Source: an uncultured Bacteroidota bacterium (GTDB lineage: Bacteria > Bacteroidota > Bacteroidia > Flavobacteriales > Flavobacteriaceae). From it: DNA of 49,060 nt. This document shows positions 16,098-24,017 of the stretch, piece after piece. The stretch's first letter is position 1; the number at the start of each line of letters is the position of its first letter. The position numbers were made by a program, and so were the translations under genes. A model generated the notes under the pieces. It did not search any database, was not told the DNA's origin, and saw only the letters and a list, made by a program, of their open reading frames with translations. Location of the stretch: positions 1 to 49,060 of the forward strand of contig CAJWUI010000010.1 of NCBI GenBank assembly GCA_913047695.1, read 5' to 3'.

Positions 16098-17564
16098 ATG
16101 AGCAACTTATATTCAATCTTAAAATTCTTAATTCTTATTTTTTTCATTGGGATATTCTCAAAATGCGAAAAAAAAGAAAACATTATTAGTCCTGTTCAAC
16201 CTCTTCCAAACTCAAATCAGGTTACTTGGCAAAAAATGGAATACTACGCTTTTATTCATTTCAATATGAATACTTTCACAAATAAAGAATGGGGTTATGG
16301 AGATGAAAAGCCGATCCAATTCAGCCCCTCTCAGCTAGATACAGGGCAATGGGCAAAAGTTATAAAGGAAGCTGGAATGAAAGGTATCATAATAACTGCA
16401 AAGCATCACGATGGATTTGCACTTTGGCCGAGTAAATACACGGATCATTCGGTAAAAAATTCTTTTTGGCGTGATGGGAAAGGAGATTTGATAGACGAGT
16501 TATCCAAGTCCTGTAAAGATTATGGATTAAAACTAGGGATTTATATTTCTCCGTGGGATCGAAATCACCCTGACTATGGGAAACCTGAGTATGTGACATA
16601 TTTTAGAAATCAATTACGTGAATTACTAACTCAATATGGTGACATTTTTGAAGTATGGTTTGATGGCGCTAATGGTGGAGATGGTTATTATGGTGGAGCT
16701 AATGAGGTAAGGAAAGTAGATAAAAAAACATATTATGATTGGCCTAAAACCATTAAGATTGTAAGAGACTTGCAACCTAAAGCTGTAATATTTAGTGATG
16801 CAGGACCAGATATTCGTTGGGTCGGTAATGAAAAGGGATATGCTAATGAAACCACATGGTCCCCCATCTATAGGGATAGTCTATATCCTGGAATGCCAAA
16901 CTTTAATGATTTTTCGTCAGGTCAAGAAAATGGTACCCATTGGGTTCCAACAGAAACAGATGTTTCTATTCGCCCCGGTTGGTATTACCATCCGGAAGAG
17001 GATAGTAAAGTCAAATCTTTATCCAAATTGGTTGATATTTATTTCAATTCTGTAGGGCTCAACAGTTCTTTACTCCTTAATTTGCCTGTTGATAAACGCG
17101 GCTTAATACATGAAAATGAAATTGAAAATTTAAATCAACTTTCGGATTATTTAGATCAGACTTTTTCACAAAACTATGTTTACAAACAAAATATCGGGGC
17201 ATCATCATCGGTTAAGGGATTTGAAAAAATGAACCTCATCGATGGAAACCTTGAAACTTACTGGGTCTCAAGGCCAGATGATGAAAAACCAAACTTTACT
17301 TTAAATTTTGAATCTCCGTTAGAGGCAAATACTTTTATGGTTCAAGAGTATATTCAACTCGGCCAACGGATTCAGGCATTCACTTTTGAAATAATGTCCA
17401 ATGGGAAATGGGAAAAAGTTTGCGAAGGAACCACAATAGGCAATAAAAGGCTCATCCGCTTTAAATCAAAAAGGATAGATGCTATTAGATTTTCAGTCTC
17501 TAAGTTTAAAAAACAAGTAGTTTTAAATAATATTGGCCTTTATAGAGCTCCTGAAATAAATTAG
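16098..17564 (+). CDS. GH29 alpha-L-fucosidase with C-terminal discoidin-like domain, lipoprotein
   Basis: The 488-residue protein starts with a hydrophobic signal ending at FSKC, a possible lipobox, so it may be surface anchored. The GH29 barrel spans about 35-350: ITAKHHDGFALW, the nucleophile motif EVWFDGANGG with Asp189, and an NSSLLLNLP strand. Residues about 365-485 form a discoidin (F5/8 type C) like domain (ASSSVKGFEKMNLIDGN, TYWVSRPDDEKP, FTLNFESPLEANTF), probably binding sugars. This architecture is typical of GH29 enzymes with narrow linkage preference. It is distinct from the first fucosidase, sharing only the catalytic landmarks. Confidence 0.9.
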   Translation: MSNLYSILKFLILIFFIGIFSKCEKKENIISPVQPLPNSNQVTWQKMEYYAFIHFNMNTFTNKEWGYGDEKPIQFSPSQLDTGQWAKVIKEAGMKGIIITAKHHDGFALWPSKYTDHSVKNSFWRDGKGDLIDELSKSCKDYGLKLGIYISPWDRNHPDYGKPEYVTYFRNQLRELLTQYGDIFEVWFDGANGGDGYYGGANEVRKVDKKTYYDWPKTIKIVRDLQPKAVIFSDAGPDIRWVGNEKGYANETTWSPIYRDSLYPGMPNFNDFSSGQENGTHWVPTETDVSIRPGWYYHPEEDSKVKSLSKLVDIYFNSVGLNSSLLLNLPVDKRGLIHENEIENLNQLSDYLDQTFSQNYVYKQNIGASSSVKGFEKMNLIDGNLETYWVSRPDDEKPNFTLNFESPLEANTFMVQEYIQLGQRIQAFTFEIMSNGKWEKVCEGTTIGNKRLIRFKSKRIDAIRFSVSKFKKQVVLNNIGLYRAPEIN

Positions 17565-17583
17565 ATTAGTCTAAATACTAATT

Positions 17584-17880
17584 TTAGCCCATCAGTGACT
17601 GTACCTTCATTGCTAAGCCCATATCGCCAGTAATTTTTATTTCTCCACTCATAACAGCCATCATAGGGTTTAATTCTCCATCACGCAGTTTTCTCAAGAC
17701 TTCAGCTGTGAGGCTTATCGTGCAATCTGCTTCTTCATCTGATGCTTTTACAATATTGGTATTTGAGGCGCCGTCTATAAGAATTCCAACACCATCTACT
17801 TTGAATTTAAGCTTTCCTCCAATCGGTTCGGATGTTGATGCCCTTTTTTCGAATTGGGCGATCATTTTTTCTAGACTCAT
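17584..17880 (-). CDS. SCP2 sterol-carrier-like domain protein
   Basis: This 98-residue cytosolic protein consists of one SCP2 domain: an N-terminal helix, a beta-sheet with GKLKFKVDGVGILI and ADCTISLTAEVLRKLRDG, and a final helix after GEIKITGDMGLAMK. SCP2 domains hold hydrophobic ligands such as acyl-CoA or sterols in a tunnel. It is divergent from the beta-oxidation operon, and the 85-bp region between them holds a perfect palindrome, so it may share the regulator and handle fatty acyl-CoA. The link to beta-oxidation is inferred from position. Confidence 0.85.
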   Translation of the reverse strand: MSLEKMIAQFEKRASTSEPIGGKLKFKVDGVGILIDGASNTNIVKASDEEADCTISLTAEVLRKLRDGELNPMMAVMSGEIKITGDMGLAMKVQSLMG

Positions 17881-17915
17881 TTTTATTTAATTTCCTTAAA
17901 AGTAAAAATAAAAAG

Positions 17916-17928
17916 TGACACGGTGTCA
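17916..17928. promoter_or_regulatory. Perfect palindrome TGACAC-G-GTGTCA, likely TetR operator
   Basis: TGACAC (17916-17921) and GTGTCA (17923-17928) are exact inverted copies around one G. It sits midway between the SCP2 start (17880) and the beta-oxidation operon start (17966). TGACA-type inverted repeats with short spacers are usual for TetR-family fatty-acid regulators, and a TetR gene is the third gene of the operon. The palindrome is directly seen; assignment to that regulator is inference. Confidence 0.6.
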
Positions 17929-17965
17929 TATTTTTTATTTAGATTAGTTGATTAAATGTAATAAT

Positions 17966-20356
17966 GTGAAGTATCGCCTAAAAAAAGCAGTAGTCCTAGG
18001 TTCAGGAGTAATGGGTTCAGGAATAGCCTGTCATTTGGCAAATGTTGGTATGGAAGTTTTAATGTTAGATATTTTACCAAGCAATAAAAAACAATTTAAA
18101 TTTTCTCGTAATTCAGTTGCAAGCAATGCGCTGCAAAACGCTTTAAAATCGAAGCCAGCTCCTCTTTATAATAAGAATTTTGCTTCTCGAATAAAAATTG
18201 GAAATTTCGAAGATGATTTTGAGAAAGTAGCTGACGCAGACTGGATTATTGAAGTTGTTATAGAGCGTCTGGACATAAAAAAGGAAATTTTAAAAAAAGT
18301 TGACCAGTATCGTAAAGAAAATAGTTTGGTAAGTTCCAATACATCTAGTATACCTATAAAAATTTTATCTGAAGGACGTTCAAAATCTTTTAAATATCAT
18401 TTTTGTGGAACCCACTTTTTTAATCCAGCTAGATATCTTAGGCTTTTAGAAATTATCCCGACTCAAGATACTTTAACTGAAGTTGCGGAATTTTTTATGG
18501 ATTTTGGTAAAATTACTTTAGGTAAACAGACCGTTTTATGCAAAGATACTCCAGCATTTATTGGAAATCGGATAGGTGTAATATCAGGAACAGAAATTAC
18601 CTTACTTACTCAAAAATATAAATTTAAAATAGAAGAAATTGATGCCATGACAGGCTCTTTAATTGGAAGGCCAAATACAGCAAGCTTTAGATTAACAGAT
18701 TTAATTGGATTAGATACTGGTGATAATGTAAGCCGTTTTATAATGGAAAATGTTAAAAGCGATAAATACATTAATTCATTAAAAAAGTTGCCAGAGCCCA
18801 AGTTTATGCGTTTCCTTTTAGACAATAAATTTCTTGGTAATAAAACGGGTAAAGGATTCTATGAAAAAACTGATAAAAAGGATGCTAAAGGGAAAACTAT
18901 AATCAACGCGTTAAATTTGGAAACACTTGAATATGAGCCTGCTATAAGTCCCAAATTAGAAATTGTTAAATCAGCCAAGGGTATTGGATTAATGAACAAA
19001 AGATTAAATTATCTTGTAGATGGTAACTCAAAAGAACAAAAGTTTTTCAAAGACTATTTTGCAACTCTGTTGGAATATTCTGCTTCAAGAGTTCCTGAAA
19101 TATCAGATCAATATTATCCATTAGACGATGCGATGCGTTCAGGATACGTGTGGGATTATGGTCCTTTTGAATATTGGGACTTATTAGGCTTTGATAAAGG
19201 TATTGAACTGATAAAATCAAACGGGGGGTCAGTTCCAAAATGGATTATAGATATGAAAGAATCCGGTGGAAATTCATTTTATAAATTCGAAAATGGCCAA
19301 AAGAAATACTTCAATATTCAATCAAAAAAATACGAATTTTTACCAGGTAGAGAGTCTTTTATAATCTTAGATAGCTATCGTGAAAACACTCCCGTATTGA
19401 AAAACAGTGAATGTGAAGTTCACGATATAGGAGATGGAGTTTTATGCTTGGAGTTTACAAGTAAGAGCAATTCGATAGGAGAGGGAATAGGAAAAGGGTT
19501 ATATGAAATTATAGAAATTGCTGAGCGAGGAGAATGGAATGGTCTTGTTATTGGGAATAATGCAAAACAATTTTCTGTTGGAGCCAATTTGATGAATATT
19601 GGAATGTTAGCAATGCAAAAACAGTTTGATGTTCTAGAAAAATTTGTTTCTGATTTTCAAAAAATAAATATGAGAATCAGAACCTGTAAGATACCTGTTG
19701 TTGTTGCAACCCAAGGTTATGTATTTGGAGGAGGATGTGAAATATCAATGCATTGTGATGCTGGAATTTATGCCGCTGAATCTTACATAGGCTTAGTTGA
19801 AGTTGGCGTAGGCCTTTTGCCTGGAGGTGGTGGTACAAAGGAATTTGCTCTCAGAGCGTCAAATGATTTTTTTGATGGAGATGTTCAAAATCCAACTCTT
19901 TTAAAATATTTTAAGTCAATTGCAACTGCAGCAGTTTCCACTTCAGCTCATGAGGCATATGACTTAGGATATCTAAATAAAGAACGTGATTTTGTATGTG
20001 TGAATGCTCCTATGAACTTGATAATAGCTAAAGAAAAAGTTTTAGAGTTGTCAAAAAATTATATGCCTCCTTCATACAGAGATGATATTTATGTTTTAGG
20101 AAGAGGAGGGGTAAGTGTTCTTTATTCGGCTATAAATGAGTTTAGAATGGGAGAATATATGTCTGACTATGATGTTGAAATTGCTCGTAAGATTGCTAAT
20201 GTGATATGTGGAGGAGATTTAACATCACCACAAAAAGTTAGTGAAAAATATTTATTAGATATTGAACGTGAGGGATTTATGAGCTTGCTTGGAAATCAAA
20301 AAACTCTAGATCGAATTCAATATTTATTAATGAATAATAAACTTTTAAGAAACTAA
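17966..20356 (+). CDS. 3-hydroxyacyl-CoA dehydrogenase / enoyl-CoA hydratase fusion (FadN/FadB-like)
   Basis: I place the start at GTG 17966 (MKYRLKKAVVLGSG); a TTG at 17948 would add six residues. The roughly 796-residue protein carries an N-terminal Rossmann domain (VVLGSGVMGSGIACHLANVG), the hydroxyacyl-CoA dehydrogenase C-terminal domains (THFFNPARYLRLLEIIP, FIGNRIGV, GNKTGKGFYEK), and then a crotonase domain from about residue 490 (GLVIGNNAKQFSVGANL, GYVFGGGCEISMHCD, EVGVGLLPGGGGTKE). It catalyses hydration and NAD-dependent oxidation in fatty-acid beta-oxidation. The order, dehydrogenase first, is that of Bacillus FadN and opposite to E. coli FadB. It is followed after 3 bases by the thiolase gene. 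Confidence 0.92.
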   Translation: MKYRLKKAVVLGSGVMGSGIACHLANVGMEVLMLDILPSNKKQFKFSRNSVASNALQNALKSKPAPLYNKNFASRIKIGNFEDDFEKVADADWIIEVVIERLDIKKEILKKVDQYRKENSLVSSNTSSIPIKILSEGRSKSFKYHFCGTHFFNPARYLRLLEIIPTQDTLTEVAEFFMDFGKITLGKQTVLCKDTPAFIGNRIGVISGTEITLLTQKYKFKIEEIDAMTGSLIGRPNTASFRLTDLIGLDTGDNVSRFIMENVKSDKYINSLKKLPEPKFMRFLLDNKFLGNKTGKGFYEKTDKKDAKGKTIINALNLETLEYEPAISPKLEIVKSAKGIGLMNKRLNYLVDGNSKEQKFFKDYFATLLEYSASRVPEISDQYYPLDDAMRSGYVWDYGPFEYWDLLGFDKGIELIKSNGGSVPKWIIDMKESGGNSFYKFENGQKKYFNIQSKKYEFLPGRESFIILDSYRENTPVLKNSECEVHDIGDGVLCLEFTSKSNSIGEGIGKGLYEIIEIAERGEWNGLVIGNNAKQFSVGANLMNIGMLAMQKQFDVLEKFVSDFQKINMRIRTCKIPVVVATQGYVFGGGCEISMHCDAGIYAAESYIGLVEVGVGLLPGGGGTKEFALRASNDFFDGDVQNPTLLKYFKSIATAAVSTSAHEAYDLGYLNKERDFVCVNAPMNLIIAKEKVLELSKNYMPPSYRDDIYVLGRGGVSVLYSAINEFRMGEYMSDYDVEIARKIANVICGGDLTSPQKVSEKYLLDIEREGFMSLLGNQKTLDRIQYLLMNNKLLRN

Positions 20357-20359
20357 ATA

Positions 20360-21529
20360 ATGGAAGCATACATTGTTAAGGGGTATAGATCTGCTGTTGG
20401 TAAATCAAAGAAAGGGGGATTTAAAAATTATCGCTCAGATGATTTAGCAGTGGATGTTATAAAACATTTAATGGAATCAGTTAATGAAATTGCACCTAAA
20501 CAAGTTGATGATGTAATTGTAGGTTGTGCAAATCCAGAAGGAGAACAGGGACTTCAGATAGGTAGATTAATTTCTGCGAGAGCTTTGGGTAAAGAGGTTG
20601 CAGGAATAACAATTAATCGATATTGTGCATCGGGACTAGAAGCAATAGCTCTAGCTGTTGGCAAGATAAAAGCTGGTTTTGGTGAGATTTTTATCGCTGG
20701 TGGTACCGAAAGCATGAGTATGATTCCAATGACTGGTTATAAATTAGCACCAAGTTATAAAGCGAATATTGAAAATTTAAACTATCACATAAGTATGGGT
20801 CATACTGCAGAGGCAGTTGCAAAAAAATTTAATATTAGTAGAGAAGCTGCTGATAAATTTTCTTTTGAATCTCACAAAAAGGCTGGAGAAGCTATAGACT
20901 CAGGATTATTTGAAAATCAAATTGTTCCAATAAGTGTAAATGAAATTTTTGTAGAAAATGGACTGCGCAAGACAAACAAAAACATTGTAGATACAGATGA
21001 AGGTGTCAGAAGAGACACAACATTGGATGGGCTTGCAAAATTAAATCCAGTTTTTAAAAAAGGAGGAGTTATAACTGCTGGAAATGCATCTCAAACTTCT
21101 GACGGATCAGCTTTTGTTTTAGTTGTCAGTGAATCAATAATAAAAGAATATAATTTAAATCCGATTGCTCGATTGGTATCTTGCGCAGTTGGTGGTGTAG
21201 ACCCACTTTATATGGGAATTGGCCCTTGTATTGCAATACCTAAGGCATTAAATAAAGCAGGCTTAAAATTAGATAATATTGACCTAATAGAGTTAAATGA
21301 AGCTTTTGCAGCTCAGGCACTAGCAGTAATTCAAGAGGCAAGACTTGATCCAAAAAAAGTAAATGTAAATGGCGGTGCTATCGCTCTAGGCCATCCACTA
21401 GGTTGTACAGGAGCAAAATTGAGCATTCAACTTATAGAGGAAATGAAAAATAGAAACCAACGCTATGGGATGGTAACCGCCTGCGTAGGTGGAGGCCAAG
21501 GAATTTCAGGAATTTTTGAGCGTTTATAA
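20360..21529 (+). CDS. Acetyl-CoA C-acyltransferase (3-ketoacyl-CoA thiolase)
   Basis: The 389-residue protein is a full-length degradative thiolase. The acyl-accepting cysteine is Cys89 in [10 protein letters not shown]; the C-terminal catalytic motifs [16 protein letters not shown] and ACVGGGQG are intact, and [11 protein letters not shown] lies before them. It cleaves 3-ketoacyl-CoA with CoA, the last step of beta-oxidation. It follows the dehydrogenase/hydratase gene by 3 bases, and the TetR gene starts 1 base after its stop, so all three should be cotranscribed. An acyl-CoA dehydrogenase, often the next gene in such operons, is not present here. Confidence 0.93.
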   Translation: MEAYIVKGYRSAVGKSKKGGFKNYRSDDLAVDVIKHLMESVNEIAPKQVDDVIVGCANPEGEQGLQIGRLISARALGKEVAGITINRYCASGLEAIALAVGKIKAGFGEIFIAGGTESMSMIPMTGYKLAPSYKANIENLNYHISMGHTAEAVAKKFNISREAADKFSFESHKKAGEAIDSGLFENQIVPISVNEIFVENGLRKTNKNIVDTDEGVRRDTTLDGLAKLNPVFKKGGVITAGNASQTSDGSAFVLVVSESIIKEYNLNPIARLVSCAVGGVDPLYMGIGPCIAIPKALNKAGLKLDNIDLIELNEAFAAQALAVIQEARLDPKKVNVNGGAIALGHPLGCTGAKLSIQLIEEMKNRNQRYGMVTACVGGGQGISGIFERL

Positions 21530-21530
21530 A

Positions 21531-22136
21531 GTGAACCAACCAGTAAGCATTTTAGGCAAGAGAGCTTCTCAGAAAGAACAAGTTCGAAAGCGTCTAATGG
21601 AAGAGGCATTAATTTTATTTTCCAAAAGGGGTCTAGAAAAAACAACTGTTGCAGATATTGTTAAAAAAAGTGAGGTAGCAAGAGGCACGTTCTACAATTA
21701 CTTTACAGACACACAAAGTCTTTTTGACTGTCTTATTGATGAGCTAAATCAAAAGGTTAGATCAGCTATTCAGCAAACTAGACGTGAAAGTAAAAATGTA
21801 TACGATTATTTACACGGAACATTTAAGAGTTATTTTGACCTCATTGGAACTAAAGAAATGATCCAATTTCATATTTTAAACCAAGCACAAATACGTCAAA
21901 GTTCTTATCAAAGTGATATAATTAAGACTATAGTAAAGAATTTAAATAGAGATCTAAAATCTGATTTAAAAATTAAAGCCTTTACAGAAAAACATGAGTT
22001 TCTTCTTTTGAGTTTCATGCTAGTTGGCTCACCACCGGAACTTTTTTTAGCGACACATACTTCAAATATTAACTTTAGTAGTGACCAGTTAGCAACATTT
22101 TTAACTAAACTTTTTCATAAAGTATTAATGGAGTAA
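21531..22136 (+). CDS. TetR/AcrR-family regulator of the beta-oxidation operon
   Basis: The start is GTG at 21531, one base after the thiolase stop; an earlier GTG at 21489 lies inside the thiolase and would add residues before the conserved domain. The 201-residue protein has a TetR helix-turn-helix at about 20-66 (EALILFSKRGLEKTTVADIV, ARGTFYNYFTD) and a helical ligand domain. As last gene of a fatty-acid operon it probably senses acyl-CoA and represses the operon. The palindrome at 17916 in front of the operon and the SCP2 gene is the likely target. Confidence 0.87.
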   Translation: MNQPVSILGKRASQKEQVRKRLMEEALILFSKRGLEKTTVADIVKKSEVARGTFYNYFTDTQSLFDCLIDELNQKVRSAIQQTRRESKNVYDYLHGTFKSYFDLIGTKEMIQFHILNQAQIRQSSYQSDIIKTIVKNLNRDLKSDLKIKAFTEKHEFLLLSFMLVGSPPELFLATHTSNINFSSDQLATFLTKLFHKVLME

Positions 22137-22142
22137 TCCGAT

Positions 22143-22574
22143 TTATACTTTTTTAACAACATACGTTACAATACCCCAAATAATCAGTTCATCCTCTGGA
22201 CTCACTTTTATTGGCTCATAATTCTTATTTTCAGGCATAAGATATACGCAATCGGCTTCTACCCTAAGCCGTTTTACCGTAAAAGCTCCGTCAATAAAGC
22301 ATACTGCTATTTTATCATTTTGGGGTTCTAGACTCCGGTCAATTACTAAGAGGTCACCATTGTCAAGGCCTGCACCTTGCATTGACTCTCCTGATACCCT
22401 CGCATAGAATGTAGATTCCTCATTTCGAACTACTTCTTGGTCAATGCTAATCCTTAACTCTTTGAAATCGTCTGCAGGCGAAGGAAATCCTGCGGAAATT
22501 CCTTCCTCTGCTAAATGCATTCTTTTATTCATTTCTTGACTTGGATGAAAAAAAACTAATTTTTGATTTTTCAT
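22143..22574 (-). CDS. umuD: UmuD-like S24 peptidase, translesion polymerase accessory protein
   Basis: The 143-residue protein has the UmuD layout. The autocleavage site is Ala28-Gly29 in SAGFPSP (Cys-Gly in E. coli), with the nucleophile Ser64 in SGESM and the general base Lys101 in TVKRLR. The Ser-Lys spacing of 37 residues equals that of E. coli UmuD (60 and 97). There is no DNA-binding domain, so it is not LexA. Cleavage during DNA damage would activate mutagenic repair with UmuC. It follows umuC by 4 bases, which places umuD second, the reverse of the E. coli order. Confidence 0.92.
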   Translation of the reverse strand: MKNQKLVFFHPSQEMNKRMHLAEEGISAGFPSPADDFKELRISIDQEVVRNEESTFYARVSGESMQGAGLDNGDLLVIDRSLEPQNDKIAVCFIDGAFTVKRLRVEADCVYLMPENKNYEPIKVSPEDELIIWGIVTYVVKKV

Positions 22575-22578
22575 ATGT

Positions 22579-23838
22579 CTATTTTACTGTAATGATTTCA
22601 CTGATTTCTGTTGTAAAACGATTTGACAAGTATTCCTGTTTCATTTTCCAAGTACGATTTAAATCCTGATTAGCTAGCTTTATTCGACTTGGGCCAAAGC
22701 GCTTATGAATTTTATCCACACTCTGCATTAGAGAAGTGTGTTTGTTATTATTGTTATCAAAAAGACTCAATTGGCGCTTTGTCGTGGGAGTAAGCCCCAT
22801 AGTCATTACCCCCGCCTTTTTGTAGGAAACACCCTCTCTAAAAATTTTTTTTAGTCCAATTACTGCATATTTACTTAACATGATATTAGAATCTGTTGTA
22901 TAAGGAAGATTAAGAACATAGCTATTTTGATAGGAAATAGTATTTTTCTTGTGCGGATCACTCTTTATAAATACTAACATTGTGCTACAGCTACTTTCCT
23001 GCTTTCGCATTTTTTCAGCACAACTACTTGCAAATGTTGAAATGCGTTCCTCCAAATCTGAAAAATTACTTATGGTACCCTCAAAGCTTCGGGTAGTAGC
23101 AATAGACTTTTTGGGTGGCTGAATTTCCTCTAATTGAATAGTAGGAAGACCCATTAGCTCTCTTCTTATTCTGACTCCTACAACAGTCATGTGTTTTTGA
23201 ATCCAATCTTCAGACAATAGTGTGAATTGCCATGCATTTTCAACACCTAAATATTCAAGGCGTTTTTTGTGTTGACGGCCTATACCCCAAACGTCACCTA
23301 TTTTTGTCCATTTTAGTGCCTTAATTCTTTTTTTTTCAGTATCAATGCAATAAACACCTCCTGTATTTAAAATAAATTTTTTAGCAATCTTATTGGCTAC
23401 TTTTGCCAAAGCTTTGCTTGGAGCAATTCCTATCGAAATAGGTATCCCCGTCCACTGTTGAATCTGCTTTTTCATTTTTTCCCCTTCTTCTTTTAAATCG
23501 AAGAAATCAAAGCCCTTAAATTCCAGAAAAGCTTCGTCAATACTGTAGATCTCAACATTGGGGGTGAATTTATCCAATATCGACATAACCCGACTACTCA
23601 TGTCTCCATAAAGGGGGTAGTTGGATGAAAAAACCTTTATTCCCTGCCTTTTAAATTGTTCTTGGTACTTAAAAGCGGGTGCTCCCATGGGAATTCCCAA
23701 TGCTTTTGCTTCATTGCTTCGCGCAATAACACAACCATCATTATTTGAAAGGATTACAATTGGTCTCCGCTCCCATTGTGGTTGAAAAACACGCTCACAA
23801 GATGCATAAAAGTTGTTACAATCTACTAACGCAAACAT
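22579..23838 (-). CDS. umuC: Y-family DNA polymerase UmuC (DNA polymerase V catalytic subunit)
   Basis: The 419-residue protein starts MFALVDCNNFYASCERVFQP, with the first catalytic aspartate at residue 6. The second catalytic motif, YSIDEAFLEF, lies near residues 98-107. The thumb/HhH part (GIGRQHKKRLEYLGV) and little-finger domain follow, and the length matches UmuC. It performs error-prone synthesis past DNA lesions. It is the first gene of a two-gene unit with umuD 4 bases downstream. The 179-bp gap to sucA should hold its promoter; I see no recognised SOS box. Confidence 0.93.
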   Translation of the reverse strand: MFALVDCNNFYASCERVFQPQWERRPIVILSNNDGCVIARSNEAKALGIPMGAPAFKYQEQFKRQGIKVFSSNYPLYGDMSSRVMSILDKFTPNVEIYSIDEAFLEFKGFDFFDLKEEGEKMKKQIQQWTGIPISIGIAPSKALAKVANKIAKKFILNTGGVYCIDTEKKRIKALKWTKIGDVWGIGRQHKKRLEYLGVENAWQFTLLSEDWIQKHMTVVGVRIRRELMGLPTIQLEEIQPPKKSIATTRSFEGTISNFSDLEERISTFASSCAEKMRKQESSCSTMLVFIKSDPHKKNTISYQNSYVLNLPYTTDSNIMLSKYAVIGLKKIFREGVSYKKAGVMTMGLTPTTKRQLSLFDNNNNKHTSLMQSVDKIHKRFGPSRIKLANQDLNRTWKMKQEYLSNRFTTEISEIITVK

Positions 23839-24017
23839 CTGGAAAAGTTATTAAAATGTTTGCATTTAGAAACCTAATTTTCACAAAAGTTCTTCACCAT
23901 TCTGTGTCTTATATTTAAAATAAAATTGCAAGAGAAAAACTATTTTTATTCAAATCCAAAGGCACTTTAGGCAAAAATCGTAATTTAGTAATTAAGAATT
24001 TGTACTGACTCAACTGC

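Noticed and set aside
17948-17965. TTG at 17948 as start of the dehydrogenase/hydratase fusion.
   Set aside because: GTG at 17966 gives the usual short lead before the nucleotide-binding loop; the upstream six codons add nothing family-like, although they cannot be excluded.
23854-23867. AAATG-TTTG-CATTT inverted repeat 16 bases upstream of umuC as an SOS box.
   Set aside because: The arms are only 5 bp of AT-rich sequence, it does not match a LexA motif known to me, and no LexA gene is in the window.
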